NCBI GenBank assembly: GCA_947345935.1
Contig: CAMZZN010000019.1
Location: 1-44,168, forward strand
Reading direction: 5' to 3'
Origin: an uncultured Ruminococcus sp.
Lineage (GTDB): Bacteria > Bacillota > Clostridia > Oscillospirales > Ruminococcaceae
Length of the DNA: 44,168 nt
Positions within the stretch are counted from its first letter, which is position 1. Every line of letters begins with the position of its first letter. Shown here piece by piece: positions 9,801 through 15,939 of this stretch. Under the pieces are notes generated by a model that saw only the letters and a list, made by a program, of their open reading frames with translations, was not told where the DNA came from and ran no database searches. Both the position numbers and the translations under genes were made by a program.

Positions 9801-10542
9801 TGTCACCACGATATGCGCCAAGGCAGCTCTGCACATAAGCAAGATCGTTTCCGTTAATAACGTCGTCGCTCCACCGGTTATTTTCCCATTCGTTATACGT
9901 CGTATCACCGGGAACGAGAGTAACCGTATCATTTGATTCACCTGAACCGATCTGATAAGCGCCTGTTCCGAAATCCTTGAGATAAAACGGAAGGTAACCG
10001 TCGCACTCGAATTTTACATGATAAACATCTGAACCGTCGGCAACTACGCTATATTCGCCGCCGTCGCTCACTTCCTGATATGCGAGTTCCTCCCAGTTGC
10101 CGTTGAAAATACGCACATAAATCGGAGTATTATCGCTTGCGGCGTAACCGCTTACCGTACCCTTGCAAACTTTACCTGTTACAGCCAATTCCGAAGCAGA
10201 GTTTATATTCGTTTGCTCCGCATATTCCGTAATAAGTGACTTTGCCGTATAATCCCAAGCAAATTCAGATTCGCCCGATGATCTCGCACTGTATGCCATA
10301 ATGCTTTGCTCAACAGCTTCGGGCAATTCAAAGTAATCCACTTTGCCAAGATCCTTGGCGGCTTCTTCAAACTCTTTGGCAAGCTGTTTTTCATTTTTTG
10401 CCGCTTCTCTTGCATCAATCGCCGACGCTATCGTTTCAGCATGAAGTATGCCCTGCGATGTGCCGTCGCCGTAGATCAGAACTTGTCCTACAAACATTGC
10501 GGACAGCGTTCCGGCTAATATCATGCTGAGTTTTTTACTCAT
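3835..10542 (-). CDS. rhs: Secreted Rhs/YD-repeat polymorphic toxin with dockerin-like N-terminal region
   Basis: A 2235-residue protein. The ATG at 10542 is chosen because GAGGAGG lies six bases upstream; an upstream TTG at 10557 overlaps that site. Order of parts: Sec signal peptide (about 1-35); a region with EF-hand/dockerin-like loops (DADGDNIISQSDL near 254, DLDVNLDGVIND near 290, DKNNDGTINNFD near 378); a Gly/Asn-rich beta-helix-like stretch; a DUF6531-like entry domain (GDGVHIATGNYTK near 660); more than 1000 residues of YD repeats; the Rhs core end (FRYCGEYFD near 1913, PLSLNLYTYCQNNPI near 1965); and a variable tip of about 270 residues. The tip has FFAHGT near 2088 and FYSCRTG near 2146, resembling the His-Cys dyad of clan CD (caspase-like) peptidases. 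The start overlaps agrB by 8 bases, so translation is probably coupled to the Agr genes. Confidence 0.9.
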   Translation of the reverse strand: MSKKLSMILAGTLSAMFVGQVLIYGDGTSQGILHAETIASAIDAREAAKNEKQLAKEFEEAAKDLGKVDYFELPEAVEQSIMAYSARSSGESEFAWDYTAKSLITEYAEQTNINSASELAVTGKVCKGTVSGYAASDNTPIYVRIFNGNWEELAYQEVSDGGEYSVVADGSDVYHVKFECDGYLPFYLKDFGTGAYQIGSGESNDTVTLVPGDTTYNEWENNRWSDDVINGNDLAYVQSCLGAYRGDSDFNPSMDADGDNIISQSDLDAFCQLYLDLEEDAYYELPQYVLDLDVNLDGVINDTDYKILKESGASETELADFKSELDTARDTDSWVYVYNHEMTGDVIVDADDYNEGINKINTDAQKRGRSENYFEYMDKNNDGTINNFDVSWFSEAYAASGNLDWDHAFKRNLKMLSSGKFPYSFNLHDTNLDMNGCVLYVADCMSFTTDMPQFWTNNGATLDINGGLLMVENNLVFRTASPDGWDGTTGQLMDLNNGTVIIGNEFHSGQARCYDVIEMTNENDFLMIGGNWRYVTSQNMDGKWTNGQLWFLGPEWAVNEESGPKSIYSSENHTIFLGYAGGKQNVLWHNNKDFIDNEDGSLATDRTFNFDGVDEYGWYEHLIFINPFTPENYWIRPWWRASYRYDYTLYRKGWEIGDGVHIATGNYTKSFTDLSIASPGVKSDFVRTYNSMSGEEGSFGIGWDFNIDVSKIVIPAQGYYQVVLPDGSNTTFKDNGNGEFECLNAHSTMTRSGNEYTVTNAAQSQYHFNSEGELNWVKDANGNTLTISAKENNQRIVTDSTGRTYTVTYNGNDEHSRILSIEDDEAERTVTYAYNGDFQLVSATSVSGGTERYEYDENGRLCKITNCYDEMTDQIVYNSNGSVNWLKNAAGLKQEYVYDKLAKQTGLKEFDGSKLVKAFTYNYDEKLAIKTNTVETDGQTYEVDKITYSMTNGENKYDEMSENVDIMGNTTKYERDENGNVTKTINPDGTFTLAKYNDKNMPIIQADESGNITISQYDETGVNIVKNYKSLSAVSDASAFVNNFSIDSVINESNYAMTVYTYYPASETAEIAGLIRTITDAEGHVTEYTYGTSGNAKGLPIKKEIKDGNTVVNSVEYEYNSQLQVSKEKTSIDISQNTYAVKEFEYDKFNNVTKISDFGTGNTPAVTIAEYDLLSRKTAEYSPKYSADKSHGTLTAYYPSGAVKNQTDALGNVTSFKYDAYGNVTQKTNPDGTINITEYDGLQREKAAYFKAGSSNPKQILTETSYEFEDNNFTIYNSVSNFRNISYNGLRTQKTSYITADKQVITETLSDFRGNPVEEKTNSETKRTSAYYANGQLAKVTDALDNTTTYEYNYLNKLTKTISPVDERNSEVINEYDKIGNLVKTTQKLDNNKNSVTVNKYNAMGLLDKVILSDGTANGEKNITKYFYNNAGIQTKMYTGMSSENDDTYLITEYEYDSFMRLIRTTDSTGYNSGTITYDLNGNVLTSTDANGNITTNTYDALNRVIKSETVNPDDSSKNVSKTYIYDNMGRIKSASSNGCTTTYEYDSLGRKYSESEYSSHYSVFRGFFYEGVSPYVSRELTGQYNLLSYSFKSYEYDSEMRISKVKESGKEIASYTYDANGNKKSETLGNGVVSTYTYNKANRITNLENKSGDITISSYEYSYYLDGSDSCKVRSENGIIETTEYEYDSLRRLVEEAVTIGNSTDTYAYEYDDYGNRSKMTATGSENYVTVYNYNDAQGNYTALLQKEIKTVQDGNNSNVKQTVYAYDANGNQITKTADGKTETNNYDGLNQLIGFTDGETTAIYKYNASGLRYEKTVDGQTINHVWDGSKQIVADIINGNTYNANCYVRGTSLAAKYQYVNGSKSEYTYYTQNAHGDVVNLTDADGDVIKSYTYDAFGVEKNIDENDTNAFRYCGEYFDAETGTVYLRARYYNPSTGRFISRDSNPGKPGEPLSLNLYTYCQNNPIGFVDSNGHERIVVSGGIDGEEAFPYQFVETALKQVSEWRADSWGLGIYGVLDRRTPIPENDITWIVADWNYQEYQIRSFRNVALKHNINFMTISDKQELFDYINKDDREKDPIEAMSFFAHGTAFDVRGISNPGYKNKYAVALGYGGHSEHNNSLNIFASDINKINRDSFANNSSTVFYSCRTGKSFNNITFAQEWANATGGTVKAATNRTNYKNIYPNVIPGLDTICSLLGYGRTPRQEARYVYGFDTSGCKNYPTGKWKTFYPNE

Positions 10543-11140
10543 GTAATTCCTCCTCAATTTTATCTTTTTTTGTTTTTAAGTCTTGTAATATTCCTGCTAA
10601 AAGCATTACCGATTCGGTAAACAAACCCAAAGCAATTATTTTGCACATTTGATTTTTTCCTATAATCATGCACATTACAAAAACGATTATTTCAACTATC
10701 AAAACTATCCTTGTCCGTCTGCGATGTACGAATCTTTCCGTTTCATCTAATTGATTATTTTCAGTTTCAACCGGAGCTGTAATCCATATGAATATACTTG
10801 CCGCTGCAAGTATTGCAATGGATACAGCTCGTTGAAACGGAATCCATTTGATTATCGCAAGCAAAACTGAGATCATTATCGTCGAATTTACATAGCACCT
10901 CATGGGACTGCCGGCGTGATGTCCTCCGGCACTTGTTCTTATTGCAATGTATGATATATTTAGCAGTATGCAGGGAAGCAGAAGTTTAAACAGAACTCCC
11001 AAAAGTATTGTTGTAGCAATATTCAGAAGCATCATCACTAACTGGAAAAATCCGTACACATACACGTCTGCATCTGTTTCAGAAACGATCCCGGCGTTTA
11101 TCAGCTTCCCTGCAAACTTCTCCGATAATCGTTCAAGCAT
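10535..11140 (-). CDS. agrB: AgrB-like pheromone-processing membrane endopeptidase
   Basis: A 201-residue membrane protein of normal AgrB length. The conserved catalytic region IRTSAGGHHAGSPMRC supplies His74/75 and Cys82, matching the His and Cys of AgrB cysteine peptidases. These enzymes cleave the C-terminal tail of AgrD and form the thiolactone or lactone ring. Several hydrophobic segments follow. The start ATG shares one base with the agrD stop (TGATG) and has no strong ribosome site, implying coupled translation. Its last 8 bases overlap the rhs start. Confidence 0.93.
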   Translation of the reverse strand: MLERLSEKFAGKLINAGIVSETDADVYVYGFFQLVMMLLNIATTILLGVLFKLLLPCILLNISYIAIRTSAGGHHAGSPMRCYVNSTIMISVLLAIIKWIPFQRAVSIAILAAASIFIWITAPVETENNQLDETERFVHRRRTRIVLIVEIIVFVMCMIIGKNQMCKIIALGLFTESVMLLAGILQDLKTKKDKIEEELHE

Positions 11141-11289
11141 CAGGATTTATGCTGTTTCTTTACTGCCATCGGCTTCTTAGGCTGATAGTCCCACCAGCTA
11201 CAGTAAAGATCGCCGAAGAATGAAGCGCTTTTCTTAGCAATAGCAGCAGCTCCTGTCAACGCTTTCTTTTTTGTCTTTGTTTCTTTCAT
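11140..11289 (-). CDS. agrD: AgrD-like autoinducing peptide precursor
   Basis: A 49-residue peptide starting at ATG 11289, with AGGAGG nine bases upstream. It has a Lys-rich, Ala-rich amphipathic N-terminus, then SASFFGDLYCSWWDYQPKKP, then a basic tail. The single Cys30 four or five residues before QPKKP is the layout of AgrD precursors: the ring would form between Cys30 and Asp34 or Tyr35, and the Pro/Lys-rich tail would be removed by AgrB. The mature peptide probably contains YCSWWD(Y) with a few upstream residues. The exact ends cannot be read from sequence. Confidence 0.9.
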   Translation of the reverse strand: MKETKTKKKALTGAAAIAKKSASFFGDLYCSWWDYQPKKPMAVKKQHKS

Positions 11290-11331
11290 GAAACCTTACC
11301 TCCTGTTTTTTATTCAAGATCTTGTGCTTTC

Positions 11332-11360
11332 ACTATATCATATTTTTCTGTCGACTGCAA
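11332..11360 (-). promoter_or_regulatory. Sigma-A type promoter of agrD-agrB-rhs
   Basis: On the minus strand, TTGCAG (11355-11360) and TATAGT (11332-11337) are separated by exactly 17 bases. Transcription would start near 11325, giving a 5' leader of about 35 bases that carries AGGAGG before agrD. The weak -35 fits an activated promoter. Confidence 0.7.
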
Positions 11361-11368
11361 TATCTTTG

Positions 11369-11398
11369 CACTGAAATGTCGTTTTTTGACACTGAATG
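11369..11398 (-). promoter_or_regulatory. Putative LytTR-regulator binding site (direct repeats)
   Basis: On the minus strand, CATTCAGTG and CATTTCAGTG occur as direct repeats with a 21-bp period (CACTGAATG at 11390-11398, CACTGAAATG at 11369-11378 on the plus strand). The proximal repeat ends 8 bases before the -35. AgrA/LytTR regulators typically bind two ~9-bp direct repeats separated by about 12 bp, upstream of a weak -35. This is the obvious target of the neighbouring response regulator. Confidence 0.65.
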
Positions 11399-11410
11399 GT
11401 AAATTTTAGT

Positions 11411-11446
11411 AAAAAAAATAGTGCTGTGCCTAAAAAAGCACAGCAT
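11411..11446 (-). terminator. Rho-independent terminator after agrC
   Basis: On the minus strand an 8-bp perfect stem TGCTGTGC / GCACAGCA with an 8-base loop is followed within two bases by eight T. It lies just after the agrC stop at 11462 and upstream of the agrD promoter, so the two operons are transcribed separately. Confidence 0.85.
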
Positions 11447-11461
11447 TTTGTGAATTGGTAA

Positions 11462-12748
11462 TTAAATTTTATTTACAAATGTTATTGTCACACTAAACAT
11501 AAACTTTTCATTTTCTACATTCATTATACCCTCATATTTTTCAACAGCTTTTCTGACATTGGACAAACCTATTCCCGAATGATTCTTTTTTGTACTGCGA
11601 CCAAATTTTATATCGGATATATTAAAATCTGCACAAGGATTTGTTATCTTAATTACAATCAATCCCATTTGAGCGCGCATAATCATTCTTATTTTTCTTC
11701 GTGATTTTGCAATTTCTCTGCACGCTTCTATTGCATTATCCAATAAATTTGAAAAAATCGTTGTCATATCCATATCCGAAATAAAAGGCATTTCAAAATC
11801 CTCGATGCTCATACTGAAATCAATATTATAACTGAGACATTTCGCCTTTGTTGTATTCAAAATTATTTCCAGCATTGGGTTTTGATTTTTTATAGTGGGA
11901 TATAGACGATTAGATTCTTCCGTAAGTTCCGATAAATACTTTTGAGCTTTATCGCTGCAGTCATTTGTTTCAATCAAAGCTTTCAATGATGAAACATGAC
12001 GATTTATATCATGTGCAATTTTGCAGGTTTCTGCATATTTCTTTTGTAATTCCTGATACATCTGATGCTGAAGTTCCTCTTGCTGCTGCATCAGGCGTAA
12101 TCTTTGTTCCGATTCTCTTGCGGACGATATTCGGTTTAAAATGACCATTACACATAAATTCAAAATCATAAAACCAAGCATTAGAAATATCAAAAAATTT
12201 CCGCTCATGTAGTCTTGAATTGCCGAAGAAACACTTGCAAAAAATATAACCTCATATAAAAGTAAAAAAATGTAAAATATAAATTCATACCATCTAATAT
12301 TAATGTTATCATTTTTCTGTATAACAAGTGAGATTATTCTCGACAAAAATAACAGCATGATCCAGTTCCAGATATGATGATGCCATACAAGGTCGGTTGC
12401 GCCAAGCGTTTCAGTAATAGTATTGCCGTAAAACTTTGATACAAGAAGAACTCCAAAAGCATCTGTTATCATAGTCATACTGTCATATATAAATGAATAC
12501 AATAGCGCCGTTCGGGTTTTGCATTTATATAATAATTTGATTACAGCAAAACACATTATCAAACTCATGAATAGATTTAAAGGGGCAATTTTTAATAAAA
12601 TGATTCCTATTTTCACGGCAATTATACCGAAAATTCCGGTAATGCGTAATATTAATCTATCTTTTTTTATTTCATACTTTTGAAAAAGCATAAAAAAACA
12701 AAGTACAGCAATTAACAATGTTGTAACACAATCAAGCACAAACTGCAT
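11462..12748 (-). CDS. agrC: AgrC-like quorum-sensing histidine kinase
   Basis: A 428-residue sensor kinase. The ATG at 12748 has GAGGAGG six bases upstream; the TTG at 12769 lies upstream of that site and is not used. The first ~205 residues hold about six hydrophobic segments, the pheromone-sensing part. A Gln/Glu-rich coiled coil leads to the phosphoacceptor motif KIAHDINRHV (His near 246), then the ATPase N box NLLDNAIEAC (near 336) and a G box SGIGLSNVRKAVEKY. This is the HPK10 / AgrC type with a GHKL ATPase. It starts one base after the regulator's stop, so the two genes form one operon. Its likely ligand is the peptide made from agrD. Confidence 0.92.
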   Translation of the reverse strand: MQFVLDCVTTLLIAVLCFFMLFQKYEIKKDRLILRITGIFGIIAVKIGIILLKIAPLNLFMSLIMCFAVIKLLYKCKTRTALLYSFIYDSMTMITDAFGVLLVSKFYGNTITETLGATDLVWHHHIWNWIMLLFLSRIISLVIQKNDNINIRWYEFIFYIFLLLYEVIFFASVSSAIQDYMSGNFLIFLMLGFMILNLCVMVILNRISSARESEQRLRLMQQQEELQHQMYQELQKKYAETCKIAHDINRHVSSLKALIETNDCSDKAQKYLSELTEESNRLYPTIKNQNPMLEIILNTTKAKCLSYNIDFSMSIEDFEMPFISDMDMTTIFSNLLDNAIEACREIAKSRRKIRMIMRAQMGLIVIKITNPCADFNISDIKFGRSTKKNHSGIGLSNVRKAVEKYEGIMNVENEKFMFSVTITFVNKI

Positions 12749-12749
12749 A

Positions 12750-13481
12750 TTAAACCTCCTCGTTGGCAATATAACCGCTAAGCGAATTTATAACGTCGTT
12801 ATATTTGCCGCGAGCTATAAGACACAAATCTCCGTTTTTCATTACAATAGTTTTACTTTTTCCGTCAATTTCTTTGACGTGCTGAAGATTAACTATAAAA
12901 CTTCGATGCGGAATCACAAAATAATCATGATTCAGCATTTCATAAATTGCTGTTAAACTGTTTTTGATTTCAAATGACGAATCTTTCATGAATACGGCAG
13001 TAATCCGTTCTCCTTTATAGCTAAAATAAAATATTTCTTTCATGTTAACTTTAATATGTCGATCATCAACGGTATCTATTATAAATTTTTCTTTTTGTTT
13101 CTTTTCAGCATTGTATTGGTATTTCAAATAGTCATCCAGATTTTTATTAATATCTTCGTCAGTAAATGGTTTCACAATAAAAGCAAATGGATGAATCGTC
13201 ATACTTTGCTGAATATAGTCCTTATAAGACGTTATATAAAACATGGCGGCATTTTTATTGTTTACACGGAGACGCTGTCCTGTTTCAATGCCGTCTATTC
13301 CTGTCATCTGAATGTCGAAAAATATAATATCATACATGACATCGGCATTAAGCAGCTCTTCTCCGCTTGTAAACAAATCTATGGAAATTGCTATTTTCTT
13401 TTCAGTGAAAAATCCTGAAACAACTTGACTTATCTTTTGAATCTGATCATACTCATCATCTACTATTGCAATTCGTATCAT
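12750..13481 (-). CDS. agrA: AgrA-like LytTR response regulator
   Basis: A 243-residue response regulator. It starts at MIRIAIVDDE (ATG 13481, ribosome site GAGGTG); the longer open frame to 13649 has no supporting site. The receiver domain shows the acidic pair VDDE and the phosphorylated Asp56 in FFDIQM, with the later conserved Lys in VKPF. The C-terminal half (about 140-243) is a LytTR DNA-binding domain (VDDRHIKVNMKEIFYFS, VIPHRSFIVNLQHVKEI). It would be phosphorylated by AgrC and would activate agrD-agrB-rhs through the 21-bp-spaced repeats. Confidence 0.93.
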   Translation of the reverse strand: MIRIAIVDDEYDQIQKISQVVSGFFTEKKIAISIDLFTSGEELLNADVMYDIIFFDIQMTGIDGIETGQRLRVNNKNAAMFYITSYKDYIQQSMTIHPFAFIVKPFTDEDINKNLDDYLKYQYNAEKKQKEKFIIDTVDDRHIKVNMKEIFYFSYKGERITAVFMKDSSFEIKNSLTAIYEMLNHDYFVIPHRSFIVNLQHVKEIDGKSKTIVMKNGDLCLIARGKYNDVINSLSGYIANEEV

Positions 13482-13502
13482 ATAAATCACCTCGTTGCCT
13501 TT

Positions 13503-13531
13503 ATAATACCATAATTTAACAAATAAATCAA
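13503..13531 (-). promoter_or_regulatory. Promoter of agrA-agrC
   Basis: On the minus strand TTGATT (13526-13531) and TATTAT (13503-13508) have a 17-base spacer. The leader to the agrA ATG is about 15 bases and contains the ribosome site. Confidence 0.65.
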
Positions 13532-13582
13532 TATCTATTCGACAAATTTTGTGATATAATATGATATGAATTGCAGAATGAT

Positions 13583-13601
13583 TTTTCGTCAATTCCGCCC
13601 A
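13583..13601. repeat. Left arm of 19-bp inverted repeat flanking the integrase
   Basis: TTTTCGTCAATTCCGCCCA is repeated as an exact reverse complement at 14948-14966. It lies between the agrA promoter and the 3' end of the integrase gene. It may be an attachment or inversion site for the integrase, or the arm of an accessory protein-binding site. Confidence 0.8.
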
Positions 13602-13681
13602 TATATCAAATAAGCATGATATATAGCCAAAAAGCCGCACTATCAGCATACTCAGAATACAAAAAACTGACGGCTAAAAAA

Positions 13682-14782
13682 TTAAGCGGTAAGGGAAAGA
13701 CGGCTAACATAATCCTTTTTGATCTGCATAGACGGGTGGCAGTACCGATTCAGGGTTATGGCAGCATCAGCATGACCGAGAAGTTCGCTGAGAGCTTTCG
13801 GATCAAAACCATTTTCAATACAGACTGTTGCGTAGGTGTGCCTGAGAAGATGAAAATTCACATTGCGAATACCGCAGCTTTTCAATATAGACTTAAATCT
13901 GTTCTGCATGGTTCTTGGCTCAGTAGGCTTGCTTTTTCCTGTGATGACATAGAAATCATCGCAGTTTCTATAGTTTCTTAAAATATCCAAAACAAATGCA
14001 GGAATCGGAACAGTACGCATCGAAGTTTTACTTTTGGGAGAGCCGATGATTACCTGTGATTTACCATTCTTGCTGACACGCTGAACAGTTCTCTTAACAG
14101 ACAAAACAGCATTGTCAAAGTCAATATCCTCCCATTTTAAGCCGCAAAGCTCACCTACACGCAGTCCCGTGAAAAGACAAAGAAGAATAGCAATATTCGT
14201 TTTATTTTTGTTGTTTATCAGATAATTTTCGAGTCTTTTTCTTTCGGCAGAAGTTAAAATATCTGTTTGCTTTTTTTCGGTTTTAGGCATTGTAAAATGC
14301 GTTTCCTTGATGCTATATTCTCTTGCAGCATAATTTTCTATACTGCGGTATACCGTCATAATATCTCGGACAGATTTTGCAGAAAGTCCTCCCTTACCAT
14401 TGAGTCTGCCGCTGACCAGTTTAAGATTAATAAAATCATTCAGTTTACCTGTTGTCAGATTCATCATCATTTCTCCGCCTAAAATTGGCAAAATATGCTT
14501 ACTGACAATGTTTGCATAATTTGCATAGCTTGATTCTTTAACACGCAATTTGGCTGCTGAAAGCCATTGCTCCGCCACCTCACGGACTGTAAGTTTTATC
14601 GAATAAACAGGCTGATTCTGCCTGATCGAATACACCTCAGACATCTTTTCTTTAACCTCGGAAAGTGTTCTTGCATATACCGATTTGTACTTGATTCTTC
14701 CGCTATCATGATAGCCCACAGGCACACGACCTTCAAATCGTCCGTCCTTACGTTTATAAATATTACTTCCTCTTTTAGCCAT
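13682..14782 (-). CDS. int: Tyrosine recombinase / integrase of the ICE
   Basis: A 366-residue phage-type integrase of usual length. An N-terminal arm-binding domain (MAKRGSNIYKRKDGRFEGRV) and a SAM-like core-binding domain (about 60-160) precede the catalytic domain. Catalytic residues are visible: Arg208 in TGLRVGELCGLKW, Lys252 in SPKSKTSMRTVPI, His311 and Arg314 in HLLRHTYAT, His337 in LGHADAAIT and the nucleophile Tyr347 in NRYCHPS. The start has GGAGG six bases upstream. The gene sits at the relaxase-proximal end of the transfer module, normal for ICEs, so one element end should lie near 13.5-13.7 kb. It is flanked by perfect 19-bp inverted repeats. Confidence 0.95.
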   Translation of the reverse strand: MAKRGSNIYKRKDGRFEGRVPVGYHDSGRIKYKSVYARTLSEVKEKMSEVYSIRQNQPVYSIKLTVREVAEQWLSAAKLRVKESSYANYANIVSKHILPILGGEMMMNLTTGKLNDFINLKLVSGRLNGKGGLSAKSVRDIMTVYRSIENYAAREYSIKETHFTMPKTEKKQTDILTSAERKRLENYLINNKNKTNIAILLCLFTGLRVGELCGLKWEDIDFDNAVLSVKRTVQRVSKNGKSQVIIGSPKSKTSMRTVPIPAFVLDILRNYRNCDDFYVITGKSKPTEPRTMQNRFKSILKSCGIRNVNFHLLRHTYATVCIENGFDPKALSELLGHADAAITLNRYCHPSMQIKKDYVSRLSLTA

Positions 14783-14874
14783 AAAATCCTCCGTTCCGAC
14801 TGAAATATGACGGTTTAATACTTTTAAATTTACGTTAAAACCGTATTTTCAATACAAAATTTTTCAAAAAAGTC

Positions 14875-14902
14875 TTTACTTTTACAAAATTTATGATATA
14901 AT
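14875..14902 (+). promoter_or_regulatory. Outward-facing extended -10 promoter upstream of int
   Basis: TTTACT, 16 bases, then TATAAT preceded by TG (TGATATAAT) on the plus strand. It faces away from the integrase, across the right 19-bp repeat, and no plus-strand gene follows. A similar TGATATAAT at 13552-13560 outside the left repeat shares about 20 bases of flanking sequence. Confidence 0.5.
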
Positions 14903-14907
14903 ATAAT

Positions 14908-14997
14908 TAAATCCAATACAAATCCGCCCTAAAATCCACCTCGCAAATGGGCGGAATTGACGAAAAGGCGCGACAATTAAATTGACGCGCCTTATAT
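14908..14997 (+). ncRNA. Candidate small structured RNA or converging terminators
   Basis: Downstream of the plus-strand promoter at 14875-14902 there is no coding potential, but two hairpins can form: TCCGCCC / GGGCGGA (about 14933-14956) and GGCGCG / CGCGCC with a near-complementary AATT-rich inner part (14967-14991). This could be a short RNA or simply a terminator region between int and the HExxH gene. Confidence 0.25.
14948..14966. repeat. Right arm of 19-bp inverted repeat flanking the integrase
   Basis: TGGGCGGAATTGACGAAAA is the exact reverse complement of 13583-13601. The two arms enclose 1346 bp containing only the integrase and its flanks. Confidence 0.8.
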
Positions 14998-15000
14998 AAT

Positions 15001-15029
15001 AAAAAACGATCAACGAAAATCATTGACCG
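15001..15029 (-). terminator. Rho-independent terminator after the HExxH gene
   Basis: On the minus strand CGGTCAA and TTGATCG pair (7 bp with one G-T wobble, 9-base loop) and are followed directly by six T. It lies 18 bases after the stop at 15047. Confidence 0.7.
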
Positions 15030-15046
15030 CTAAAATATTCAATTAT

Positions 15047-15859
15047 TCAATAAAAAAATTTGTTTGTCAGTAAAGATATATACGTTTCTCCCAGATCAAT
15101 AATAAAATCAAGGGTTATAGTCCAGAAATCCCCATTATGAAGATTTTTAAAAACTATTTCTGCAATACGATAAATAAAATCATCCTTAAAATTTATATTA
15201 TTCCGTATAGCTTTTTCCGCTTCATCCCAGTTTTCAGTACCGGCAACTTCAGAAGAAATCATCAAATACGCAATGATAATGGACATACATTTTTTTGAAT
15301 TTGGGTTAGACGAAGAAATCATATCATATAATTGAACGATATCGTTTCTTAAATTTTTTAAGGATATCGACGCCATATCGCTGCACACTGCGTCCGCCGT
15401 AATATCCGCTATCGCTTCTCTCCAGACCGCATACCCTGCGTTTATAATACCGTCCTCGATGCCGCTTCCCTGACAGTATTTATCGTAAAATCCACCACCC
15501 TCAATTTCATTTACGGTGCAAAAAATATGAGATATTTCATGAAGAAACACTCTGAAATATTCATAAGAACTCCATTTCAAGTCGGAACGTATCAAAATTC
15601 CATATTTTTCACCCACAAAAGCTGATGCCGCCATGCTTTCAAAATACCCATCTGCCTTATAATTATCATGAACCCTATTTGGAAAATTTTCATTGCAGAA
15701 ACGTTCGTAAATTTCGACTCCGTTTTGAGGAGTGAAAAATGCGATGACAGTGTTATCTAACGAAATATTAAAGTCCAGAACATCGTTAAAACTTTCCATT
15801 GCTTCAAGTAAAATTTGAATAATTTCTTCCTCTGTGTGAATATGGGGATTATTGTTCAT
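15047..15859 (-). CDS. HExxH zinc metallopeptidase-like protein
   Basis: A 270-residue protein with FLHEISHIF (HExxH at about 127-131) and, downstream, WREAIADITADAVC, whose Glu/Asp could be the third zinc ligand, as in gluzincin-like peptidases. No signal peptide or membrane segment, so it probably acts in the cytoplasm. It starts at an ATG with AAGGAG eight bases upstream and has its own terminator. It lies between relaxase and integrase, a common cargo position in ICEs. The substrate is unknown. ImmA-type peptidases that cleave ICE repressors also carry HExxH, but this protein is longer and otherwise unlike ImmA. Confidence 0.6.
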   Translation of the reverse strand: MNNNPHIHTEEEIIQILLEAMESFNDVLDFNISLDNTVIAFFTPQNGVEIYERFCNENFPNRVHDNYKADGYFESMAASAFVGEKYGILIRSDLKWSSYEYFRVFLHEISHIFCTVNEIEGGGFYDKYCQGSGIEDGIINAGYAVWREAIADITADAVCSDMASISLKNLRNDIVQLYDMISSSNPNSKKCMSIIIAYLMISSEVAGTENWDEAEKAIRNNINFKDDFIYRIAEIVFKNLHNGDFWTITLDFIIDLGETYISLLTNKFFY

Positions 15860-15939
15860 TTTCGTTCTCCTTGTACATTTTTTCTATATTATTTTATCAT
15901 ACTTTTTATTTATTTACAAGCCCCACAAGAATAATCAAA

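Noticed and set aside
13571..13981. 136-codon plus-strand frame over the integrase 3' end and left inverted repeat
   Set aside because: Antisense to the conserved catalytic domain of the integrase; no domain or ribosome site of its own.
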